This document shows positions 51,471 through 62,115 of a DNA stretch of 64,000 bases, piece after piece; the first letter of the stretch is position 1, and each line of letters opens with the position of its first letter. The position numbers and the translations under genes were made by a program. This DNA is from Membranipora membranacea (Eukaryota; Bryozoa; Gymnolaemata; Cheilostomatida; Membraniporidae): the NCBI GenBank assembly GCA_914767715.1, contig OU612068.1:3596001-3660000 (forward strand), read 5' to 3'. The notes beneath the pieces are model-generated. The model was not told the origin of the DNA, searched no databases, and saw only the letters and a program-made list of their open reading frames with translations.

Positions 51471-51734
51471 AAAAGACAGAACAGGACATTGCATGTGCTA
51501 ATAAGTAGGGTTTGATAGCATTTTGCTTACATTGACTGATAAAGAATTAGGCTTTTTTTTGGAGTTCAATAAGACATCTGCTCTGCGGATTTTGGTTAGT
51601 AGCAATCCAAAATAGCCCACTAGTGTTCAAGCTTAAAACTCAGGTAAAGTACATCTCATAAACAACCTTTATTTTGAAATGTTATACTATACATGTGGAT
51701 TAATATGCTAGTCTTATTTCTGTTGCTTTTAGGA

Positions 51735-53406
51735 ATGGCTTTAGCTGGGTTGATGGCAAATTATTCTGACTCCGACTCATTTGGTGATAAGGATGATACT
51801 CAAGTGAAAGGAGAGGTTGTGGATCTCAGCATTGCTAAGCAGGGCTCCAGTACCAAACATAGGTTGTACATGTTGATTTGAGCACAGTTAGTTTACATAA
51901 TAAATTTATGGACAGTTTAGTTATCACATTTCCAGTGAATACAACCGAAATATAATCTTCACCTGGAAATAACTATATGAAATCATTATTGAGGAATCAT
52001 TCTTACGCTCTGTAGCCCTTTGTTAATAGACCATCTACTGCCTCTGGTAATTATAAAGTGTACCACTGAAAAACAGAGTATGACAAAGTTATTTGAAGGC
52101 ATGCTTTCATGCTACTGTTTCAGGCAGTAGTTATTACCTATTATGTTGCTGCTTAAAACTCTCAGACACTCATGATATTGTAACATACTGTCACGATAAG
52201 GGCAAGCATGAGGTCCTTTTGGAGTAACAAAGTTTGAAAATTGATTATAAAAGTTTTCTGCTCACACAAGATTTTCCCGGTTGTGCAAAGACAAAGTTCT
52301 GTTCCAAATTCCGGAATTAATGCCAGCCAGTGATACAATCTGCATTGTTTCTTTTTCAGCCATCACGCATTTTCACATGAATAGAGCTTTTGAGTTTTCT
52401 ATTTTTAGTACAGATTTCTTTACCAGTGGTGACCCAGAGAGCAGCGATTCTGAGACAGATACAACCTCAAAACCACCCAAAGGTCAACTTAGTCAGCAGA
52501 TTCCTAATCCGCTCGCTGGTGATACTAAGTCTGCTCTTCCTTCTCCATTCTCAGATGCTGGTGCTTCTGTATTCGGTGAGAACTCGAGATTCACAATAAG
52601 TCAAAATTCGAACACTTCTGTCTCGAAAATGTCTTTGACTTCTGTACTTATATAAAGATTGGAAGGAAGTGAGATGTTTTGTTAGGCCAGTTATGCCATT
52701 GACAGCAGAGCTGACCAATAAAGTTTTTTCTTCAAACCAATACCAGAAAGCTCTGACATACAGACATCGACATGAATCAATGTCACAGATTTCGACAGTC
52801 TTGGTATATTAGTTGGTGCATCTTTTTTATTCCGATTTTTAATGTAGATGGCCAAGCTTCCAGATAGTCTACATTAATTAATGCATGAATATGCACAAGC
52901 CACAGGAAAAAGTTTTCAATATGACAAACACACATTTCGAGTCATTGAAATATACATGATAGATTATCACTGCTTCTCCATTACAGTACAGCGGAAAGAT
53001 TCTTATAGACTTATAGAAAGACATTTTTATTATTTCAGGTAATAGATATGCCGAGAGGGAGAAGGCAGACTTGGCAAAGTTTGAGAAGCATGTAAGGATG
53101 ACAGACGACCACACCTCTACTCGTCCTCCATGTTTTAAATTTAGAAAAGGCGCCTGCAATAAAGGCAAGGGCTGCCGATTCAGCCATGATTTGGGTTTTC
53201 AACCACTACAATATCAGACACTGAACGATGAGACAGAGAGGCATCCTCTTAATGAGCCTGGTGCTGACATTCCATCAGATGTTCAACAATCAAAGAAACG
53301 TGTTGGTGTTACTAATACAATGAACCCTGCGAAAAAAGCAAAACAAAATCTCGAAAAGCAAAGAGCACATGAAAGGCCTTGGACTATGAATCAAGATAGA
53401 CGATGA
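51735..53406 (+). CDS. CCCH zinc-finger protein
   Basis: Three exons in phase: 51735-51862 (preceded by an acceptor, so a 5' UTR exon is likely), 52427-52575 and 53039-53406, coding for 214 residues. The N-terminus has an acidic MANYSDSDSFGDKDD stretch and the middle is Ser/Pro-rich. Exon 3 begins with an amphipathic NRYAEREKADLAKFEKHVRM segment, followed by one zinc finger of the form Cys-x7-Cys-x5-Cys-x3-His (CFKFRKGACNKGKGCRFSHD). Single CCCH fingers like this usually bind RNA. The C-terminus is Lys-rich and may hold a nuclear localisation signal. The pairing of an EKHV-type helix and a CCCH finger recalls small nuclear CCCH proteins of vertebrates, but I cannot assign an orthologue. An AATAAA signal lies at 53572-53577. 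It is convergent with the Trunk-like gene, 286 bp away. Confidence 0.85.
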
Positions 53407-53571
53407 GTCTATGTGCTCCTTGATATGAAATGGATCAATCTAGGATTTCATAAGCAAACCTTGTAAATATCTGTATACTCTCGTTTGGTTGTATAAAAAC
53501 CTGTCAACCATGAAGTTTTTGTCTTTTATTGGTATTGTCATAACTGTAAAATGCATCCTCAAAACTTTATA

Positions 53572-53577
53572 AATAAA
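53572..53577 (+). terminator. Polyadenylation signal of the CCCH gene
   Basis: AATAAA about 165 bases after the stop codon, in AT-rich sequence just before the convergent neighbour's last exon. Confidence 0.6.
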
Positions 53578-53692
53578 ATGGAGAAATGATATACACATGT
53601 AATTCATATTGTATTAACAAACTGTTTTGTACATCTGCAACAATGATAGAAAAAGTCAGTATTCTAAAATAAGATGTTCACATATAGAGGTA

Positions 53693-56337
53693 TTAGTATT
53701 CTACACATTCACAACAAAATGTGACTGCTCTCTCCTCGTACACCCATTCCTGGCCATCTAATCCATCCTTACAACTATCCCTAACTCTCTTTAGAACATT
53801 TACAGTGAAAGCTTTAGGTCGGCATTTAAAATGTCCAAACCAACAGTTGTCCCGAGTGCAGCGAACATTTCTGAGGAATCTTGGGTAATAATTAGCACCT
53901 AAATCCGTCCATATGATCTCCGACTCACACTGCCATGGTAAAGACTTCGGTTCTGAGCTACTCGGTGAGCTGAATACACTTCTTATCCTGCGTAGGAGTC
54001 TGGCTGCACTCTCTGGCAAGTTTTTTATTACTTCCTGATACCAGGCAATGTCCAGATAAAAGTCAGGAGGCAACTCCCGTCGGTAGTTAGAGCCTACGTG
54101 GAAAGGCAGTGTTCTAAACTGTGAGCTACCTGAATCATCAGCCATCGGGCCTCCAGCTAAAAGTAAAACACCACAATGAATATGATTGGTAAATGAGACT
54201 GAATACCACTAGAATTGTGCAACAGTAGAGTTTTCTCCACATACTATGAGAGAGGACAACTACCTCAACCAATACCCAACTGCAACGTACTTGTGAGCAG
54301 GGACTTGTAGACATGGACCAGTTCCAAACCCTCCGTAGTGATGGTCGAGATAAATCCCCTAATACACAATGAAAGTTTGTATGAGTTACAAGGTTACAGA
54401 TTACATCTCTGTAAATTTAACGTAAAGGCTACTAAAACGTTTGATGCAAATTGATAATTATGTCGCTGCCTATTTTTTTCTCACCTGTTTCCTCAGGCTG
54501 TTCAGTGATTACTGTTTGACTATCACCCTCAGCTGGTCTCTCTACTGACATATATCTACCATTGAAGGCTGGTCCTAGCATCTCTTTTAACTCCATATCA
54601 CTCCTCTGAGAACATCCATCACTGCTATCACCATCATCATCTGATCTGTCTTTGTTCTGAAAGATACATGTACATGATGTAACTATAAAAAAGTACATGA
54701 TGTAATTATAGTAGCAGGAAAGTGTAATTATGCCCACAAACACACACCATTACCTACAAGGTATTTGTGTGTTAACTACAAAACATCAATAAACATATGT
54801 CCTGTACATAGTTCTACTTTATGTCAGACATTTCACCTTTTTACCAGACTTTAAAGTCTGACCTGCTGCCAAGAGAGGCTTGGGAGAATTCATAATCGCT
54901 GTGTATAGTTTGGAGAGGAGAGAAAATGACAACACACTCTGGGATGAGCAAACAATGGAGTGGATCAGTACAATGAGTTGGGTTGTAGTATGTATCATTG
55001 AAACCTGTCTGCTTCATACCTTATTACGATTCTTTCTCTTCCTTCTCTCTTCTCTCCTCTTATTATCACTGTTCTCAGATTTCTCCCCATTACTATGTCT
55101 TATAGGGCCTGGTGAGGTGACCTGCAAACAGAAAACTTAATTATCATGTAAGAATTTCAGGGCTGCCGTTTGGTTGTATGTACAGAGGCTTGACTATCTT
55201 GATACGGCCTTGATAGAAAACAGGTATCCACATTTGTTTCATTGAGTTACAAGATGTCGGTAACTATTTTTGTTACTTTACTTTTACAATCTTGAAAATT
55301 ACAAACAACAGCCATATCCTCCCAAAATTAATGATTAAAACTTAAGCGATTGCAAAGAAAACAATCTGAAGCTAAAGGAAAGATCAAAACTAGAATAACA
55401 GATAGCTTTTTAGTAGTTATCGGAAGAGGGATTTTTTATCTAAAGCACTGCGAGGCAAAATATGACTTGACCTTGAAAAAAAGGTTTCTATTTAATGAAC
55501 AATGTGGCTTATTAACTCACCTGTTCATCTTTAGGGGAGTCTGCTGCGATGTCCTGTCTGTGGTCGGACTGAGCCATTCTGCTCTCAGGCTGACTGTGTC
55601 TAGATTCCTTTGGTTTCTTATTGTAAGCTTTATTATACTCATCAGTTCCTGGCACTAGACCCTAAAATGTTTTAAAATACATATTATTGTCTGTCGCAAT
55701 GCTTCACAAAAGTTTGTAACCATCACTCTCCACCATCTTTTGCAATAAAGTGCATCATCAGTATTCACATAAATATTACCAACACACACGAAGCACATGA
55801 TATGAGAGATATTTTTTAGGAAGCTATGACAAGCAAGATTTAACTCTTTGATGAGAAGCCATCACATTAAACCAACGGTGCCATTGATTTAAAATAACTA
55901 TTATTTTATCATTATTAGATCTATGAGCATCGCTGATACTGGGAGACTACTTATTAATGATGTTAGATGTGATCATACAAACTTTTATAGGGAGCATTTC
56001 ATGAAAACATTGAGCATAAAATTTCACTCAATATCATGGCTATTTCAACCAGGAGAGTTTGTCCCGAACTTACCGGTTTCACAAAGTTGTGCTTATATCA
56101 TCCGGATCCACACATGCTCATGGCCCTTAATCAAAGCTCAAGAGATTTGAAATTTCATATTCAGACACTCACCCCATATTGCTCATAAGAAGGCTCAGTA
56201 GATGTCAGTAAATCCGCCGATGTGTTAGTGCTGGGTTGTGTGGTGAGAGGTGCGCCAGATATCCCAGATAATGAAGCGATGAGCAGTCCAAATGATAACA
56301 ATATCATACCATGAGGCTTGAAGTGTAATCTGAGCAT
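53693..56337 (-). CDS. Trunk/PTTH-like secreted cystine-knot protein
   Basis: Five exons in phase: 56173-56337, 55521-55661, 55020-55121, 54485-54656 and 53693-54156, coding for 347 residues. A signal peptide (hydrophobic MILLSFGLLIASLSGISG, residues 11-28) is followed by a low-complexity propeptide with a strongly basic RRKRKNRNK stretch near residues 127-136, a possible convertase site. Next is LKEMLGPAFNGRYMSVERP, the motif seen ahead of the knot in Trunk-like proteins. The C-terminal domain has eight Cys with the family pattern: CESEIIWTDLGANYYPRFLR, then CTRDNCWFGHFKC, a lone Cys, and CCEC near the end. In insects Trunk and PTTH are ligands of the Torso receptor kinase, and related genes exist in lophotrochozoans. 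The receptor here is unknown. All cysteines and splice sites look intact. Confidence 0.85.
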
Positions 56338-56974
56338 GCTCTGAAAATACTCATTCTGATATTAAGTAAATTTTATCACAGAGATAGGTAAGGACAGTGT
56401 TAACTACTCAACAGCCGATGAAGAAATGAGAGTGTGGCATCTGATTTCCAAATGTCAGATTTGATCACAATGGTGTCATATTAGAACCATAAAGATTAAG
56501 TTTGATACTGAGCTTGACCACCATTTTAATGTGTCTATAATCCTTAGAGATTAATTTAGCACACAATGGAAAGTAATAATACCAGAAAATGAGGCCCTGG
56601 ATAGACATACAAGAGCTTTAATGCCAAACATAACTGTCATGGTGAGGGGAACCTAGCCAATAGTGTCAGAACAATTAATAATTCCAAAACAAGCTCAAAC
56701 AATTATAATACAGCAAGTCTACTTAAATATTACTGCATCAATCTCATATATAATATATATATATTTGTATGTTTTGTATATGCCAGGTAGTTAGGTGATA
56801 TAATCACCCACTAATAAAATAATAACCCCCAAATGGGATCACTGCATATAATTCTACACAATCCAATATTCATATAACTGTTTCTGCTGCAGTTTCTCAG
56901 GTGCATTGCGTTTTCGATGAGTGACTAGTCATTGCTCGATTGTTGTAATAAATATCTGTAGAAGTCATTGTCCG

Positions 56975-59383
56975 TCATAAATCAGGAATACCCAGTGATT
57001 TCCTAACCGATCTCTGTGCACATTCAAGAAATCTCGTCTTATCATCTCTCCAACATTTGGCTGCGTCAACATTAGCTGCGCTCTCATCATTTGGCTCTGA
57101 AATGAGATAAACATCATAATAAAATGTGGAGACATCCTATAGAGGGAATTCAAGTCCAGTGATGTTTTACCTTACAAACACATTCTGACCCATTTCAAAA
57201 TCTGAGTGTTTCAACTAGTACGCTAATTGTAAATAACAATAACGTTGAAAATTCCAATAACTTAGGTAACCGACTAAGGGTAACCTCTGCATTAGTTTTT
57301 ATATCTTCTACATTCATCGCACTAATACCAAAGTTAAGCTGATAATCAACTAACCTTCGACACTCAATATCACGCTGTGTAGTAAATAACTCTAGTGATT
57401 CAAACCAAACTTTACCACTATTTTATTTTCTATCTAACACACAACACTACTATAGTTTACCTGCTAGCATGCTGAGTACTGATAGCAGAATTTTCTCTAC
57501 ACTTTGTACAGGACTCCATCTTTCTGAGCTGCTCTCGTACCCTGTAGGATCATCACCAGGCGTATGTAGTATAGATATACAAACCTTACCATCCGCATAT
57601 ACTATACAAATAAACCAATAAGATATTAGCAGCTAGACGAGACTTATTTCATCAAACATGATCGGTTATCTTATGTCAAAGTACCTCACAAAATTTGGTT
57701 CAAGATTGACATGTAAGGTTTGAACCTCATGGTTTAGAAACACGCAGGTCAAGTTTAGGGTAAACTATTTTTTGTAAAATACACAGTCATGTATGATAGG
57801 GAGCTTATACTCTACCGCCGTATTAATCTAAGCCAAGAACTGAAAAATCTTTATACGTTAACCAATAGCATGAGAAATAAGTTTGGAGTTACTTTCCACA
57901 GTGTAGAAATTGGTATAAATAATGTTACTTACTGTTAGGGTGAAACAGATCACAAGTGAATTTCATCTTTGGAGGGTTTAGAGGATAGTCAGCTGGAAAA
58001 GAGAGTCGAGCTGGAAAAACTCCACCATCGAATATAGTACCATCTGGGCCTCTACAACAAAGAGCAGAAGATATTAGTTGTAAGTTCTCAATATGATCCA
58101 ACCAGTCAAATTTAATTCTTTGAAAATGAATCAATTTCATCTTTCCAATACTTGATCATATTAAATAGCTCATAGGATCTACCCTCACTGACGGTTTATC
58201 GGTGAGATTGCGAAATATGCCATGACGTCGATCAAATTCCAAATAACGACGACAGTTGCTCATTTTTGGTCAATGAGAGGAAAACTCTAGTGATGTCTAC
58301 AATAGCAATTAATATCTTTAGAATGGGAGATGGGACTGTAACCGTGAACCGTAACAGTGAAACTGGTTGATCCCTTCAGATCTGTACAAATTAAGATCAG
58401 TTGTTTATTAATGAACATTCTCACTCGTGTTTTACTAGTTAGTAAATTAGCACAACATTTCAGAAGTAAGAAAATATTTTGGTAAAACTTTCAGATAACA
58501 TCTCATGGTTTTCGCTGACGACATCAATAAGGTGATAATGACAAAAAACTGAACAATACTGAACCCTACTTACGCAATAAGAGCCTCCCATTCAAAGAAG
58601 TTTTCTTCATTAAGAGGCCCGGCCACTATACCCTCAGGTGGATTCAGTGTAAGCTCTGAAAAAGATAGATAAGGTGAGTCCCAAAGTCATGTGATTGTAC
58701 CAACAATACCTGTTATATAACAATTGGGCAACATGTTATTTCACTGTCACCTGTCTTTATATCTCAATTTCGACCATTATGATTGAACGATTTCGAACCC
58801 TAGCCAGTACCAGTTTCTATTCTACACTTAGGCGAACATCAATCTGTCTGTATTATGTTTAAAAAAAGCATAGTAGGGTGTAGGAATGGCATTATAATGT
58901 CACAGTGATCTGATCCAACACAAAAGTGTTGCAAGAGGTATGTCCCAGAGCCTATAAGATGTGTTTTGGGTCCCATTTGGCCAGTGACTGCAAATTTGAC
59001 TCCCACCACAGCTCCGTAACATTGCTGTATTGCATCATGTAACATATTGCATTGGATTAAGAACCTCAAATATATGATGTAAGGAAACACATGACATATC
59101 AGTACCAAGGAGTACTCAGTCAGGGCCAATGAACTCCCTCTCAGTCTCATTGCTGTACCAGACAAGGACGGACTCCTTGTCTATAGTTTGGTTAGAGTGC
59201 ACCATAGGACTACCGCAGTTCCTGATTTTGGGCCCAAAATCAGGAACTGTGGCAGTCCTATGGAGTGCACAAACAAACCCTCTACAAGTACAATTTATTA
59301 CATATTTTTGGCAAGATTATCTGGATGAATATTGTCTTACGTCTATATTCTGCCATAAGCCTTTTCAGAGCTGTTCCTGCCAT
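56975..59383 (-). CDS. UBE2G2: Ubiquitin-conjugating enzyme E2 G2
   Basis: Five exons in phase: 59341-59383, 58574-58655, 57933-58051, 57461-57601 and 56975-57096, coding for 168 residues (the human protein has 165). It starts [20 protein letters not shown], almost the family consensus. The UBC fold follows with [20 protein letters not shown] and the HPN motif. The catalytic Cys is in GKVCISILH, and the acidic insert [17 protein letters not shown] after it is typical of the G/R-type E2s. The C-terminus keeps [19 protein letters not shown]. In other animals UBE2G2 works on the cytosolic face of the ER with gp78 and AUP1 in ER-associated degradation. All key residues are present. It lies about 640 bp upstream of the Trunk-like gene on the same strand. 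Confidence 0.96.
59197..59270. repeat. Inverted repeat (foldback) in the first UBE2G2 intron
   Basis: Arms of about 36 bases, GTGCACCATAGGACTACCGC onward and its complement, meet head to head around TTTTGGGCCCAAAA. There are two mismatches and one small gap. It lies between coding exons 1 and 2, 70 bases downstream of the exon 1 donor. It could be a miniature foldback element or a transcribed hairpin. Confidence 0.88.
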
Positions 59384-60281
59384 TCTGGTATGCAAAAGTG
59401 TAACTAGTATATGTCTAGGTGCTAATTAATAGTTCTTGTATGGGATTATGCTGGGACTGTGTGAGATCAAGACAACTCAGTTATTCACCGAACTTTTTGT
59501 TGTTGTAAAAGTTACAGCTTGACCAACTAAATTAATGGTTAATCTACAAAATGTTGACTGAATATTGTCACCTCCCCAGCTATTTGAACATTTTACAATC
59601 CAGATTATGCTCTACTTAGTGTTCTATTTCCGGTTCAAATGAACAGTGAAAGGACAACTCCATACTTTGTATCTGATTACTCAACACCCTGTAGGCACCA
59701 GGGAGGTTGGGACCCTGTAGGCACACAGACATTGGTCACTACTTCTTGCCTATCTGTCTTCATATCAACAGGAACAATTTTATTGTGACTTTTAAGGATG
59801 TTATGTGTACTCAGTGGTAGTTTTACATTGTTGAAACCGATAAGCGTGAGTGAACTCATTGGGTGAATGCAAGGTTTTTAATAGCTTTATTGGCATCAAA
59901 TCATATACCGAGAAAATGTTTTTCAAAAGTGCCATTAAATAATAAACAAAAAAGGTGACACAAAAACATGATTGAATAGTTATGGATTATCATTGAAACA
60001 TGTTACATTGAAATAAGGCTAAGGAGTAACTTGGTAAGTGTGTCCTGCTGTAGAACAAACAGCTTAGGGATCTTAGTGTGGACACAGACACAAAATTTGA
60101 TTATTAAGACTATTTTTGTTTAAGTCATTTTTCATCAAAATGTGCAATTGTGCATCATATCATATCTATTATTGAACAGTATTGTTATAAGGAGGGAAAC
60201 AAAATTTAGTAATCCCCATAAATAATAATATGCAATATCAATTTTAATTTGTGGAATGGATTACATGCACTTTGCCAGTAT
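59384..60281. other. Intergenic stretch, UBE2G2 upstream region
   Basis: About 0.9 kb between the UBE2G2 start and the stop of the CTHRC1-like gene. It should hold the UBE2G2 promoter and the 3' UTR of the neighbour. No core element is clear. Confidence 0.45.
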
Positions 60282-62115
60282 TTAATTGTCACAGTTCATG
60301 GGGCTCCCGTTAGCGCAAGTCTCTGTTTCCTCAAATGCTATCTCCTCGACAATGATGTGGAAAGAGCTTCCCCAGCCAGTATAACCTTCACCGGAGCTAC
60401 TGAGGCCTGTACATATTCCAATGTGGTAGCTTATTCTGTATGAGCCAATAGTCCTACCACAACAAACTCCTGATACTGCAGCATAAATATAATTAAGTAA
60501 GCTAACGGAAATGAATTTACCCAGAAACCCCCTGAACTTATGAGCTTCTTCATCACAGATAACGGAGAGAAATGATTTCCTGTAACAAGTTTGTTCCGAT
60601 TTGCCTGCATTCCGTATCACGCCCATATTAGTGATCAGCTACCAGCGGCTCAGTGGGGGGGAGCAACTCCTAATGCAGGAGAAAGCGATAATCTACTATT
60701 TTCCCCGTAAATGATTGTTCTGGCAGTTAAATTGAATTATGATATTATATGATTGGCTTTGGTTTTCATCTATTATATAAATATAGGTGCCAAGACCAGC
60801 AGCATTGACACAATAAGTAAATTATGCTGTTTCTATAATAAAATAAACATATTGAAGGTAGATAGATAAAATTGTAGTAAGCAAGCCTTATGAAAAATAC
60901 CATAGCCAATTCAATTAACAAAAGAAGGCTGATGAGAGGGCAGTGCTTTCTGATTTATCCTACCTTGCATTGGGTGATGAAAGTCAGTTTCATAGTTGAA
61001 GAAGTATACACCCTCCACAGGGCCTGGATTGGAGCACTCTGTATTATCAATCTGGAACCACCTGCAAGTGAATGTCAATGTTTATGTGATCCAGGTGTGA
61101 GTTATATATAAAATATTGCCTTGCCGCTGGGAAATAATATTGTATTGGTATGCACCAATCGTGGTCATAATTAATGACACATTTTGATTATTATTAAAAA
61201 CACACACACTACAACATGACTAATAATGCCAGCTTTTAATACTTTAGCTATCTATTGTTACAAACATCATTATACCAGCTTATGTGCTGATACTTGTACT
61301 GCAACATTATTTTGTACCATCTTAGACTTGCACCGTCAACAAGCAAGTTCAAATTTTGTGATCGCTAGTCTCATCTCAGCTAATATGGAGACAATTTTAT
61401 CCATATACAACTCGATCTGTTTTATGAGATTCTAAGCACTTTATATCAAGATCTCAATACTCTGCGCTGTATCTATGTGACACACATGTAAGTTAAAACA
61501 ATATTGTATTTTCAGTTCATATTTGGTGTGGAATAACAACAGCGAAGCTCTTGTATTAAATTACTGCATGGGATAATCTATATTTCATTGATGACAAATG
61601 GCATTTTTATAAAGTGTAGAAAGCATTGCTTTATCGCATCCACTGGTATCAAATTATTATTGCTACTATTTCTCCTATCCGTAATTAGGTATTTAACAAA
61701 AGTATTTTAATTGCAGGCACCTATTTATCTGTATACTAACTATCAGACACTATTATTGGATGGAATAAACCCTATATCCGGCATCAATTTTGTGAGTTAA
61801 CTAATAGGACGATTGTGTCAATTTGATGTCAATTTATTATTACGCACTCTTTTATATGCTGCCATCCATTATTGTCTTTTGATGTGCTGATTATCGTCAC
61901 AATCTATGCACATCATTATTTTATTTATTTTACTTTGATCATTTTATCAGGGTACGACTTCGACTTTGAATATGAAGAATATAATGACATACAGTATCCA
62001 ACAACAACTCAACACTTCTTATTTCGTCGTCCGTTGCCATTAATGCTGGGGTTAGAGTGATAACAAGAGCCATCCCAATACAGTACCAAAATTGACGACT
62101 ACCGCCAGCTGACAT
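60282..62115 (-). CDS. CTHRC1-like secreted protein (partly resolved)
   Basis: The last two exons, 60964-61061 and 60282-60475, join in phase and match the C-terminal domain of collagen triple helix repeat-containing protein 1. WFQIDNTECSNPGPVEGVYF corresponds to its [20 protein letters not shown] region, then VCCGRTIGS and GYTGWGSSFHIIVEEI correspond to its end (TGWNSVSRIIIEEL). A probable first exon, 61993-62115, codes for 41 residues with a signal peptide (FWYCIGMALVITLTPALMA) and a GTATGT donor. Its phase 0 does not fit the acceptor at 61061, so at least one middle exon is missing from my model. I searched 61062-61992 without finding it. CTHRC1 is a secreted glycoprotein linked to Wnt/PCP and matrix signalling in vertebrates. 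No collagen repeats are visible here. Confidence is high for the two 3' exons and about even for exon 1. Confidence 0.68.

Noticed and set aside
58839-59165. Minus-strand frame starting MSGTAMRL, resembling the UBE2G2 N-terminus
   Set aside because: The true first exon (59341-59383) gives the exact family start and the correct phase, so this is a coincidence.
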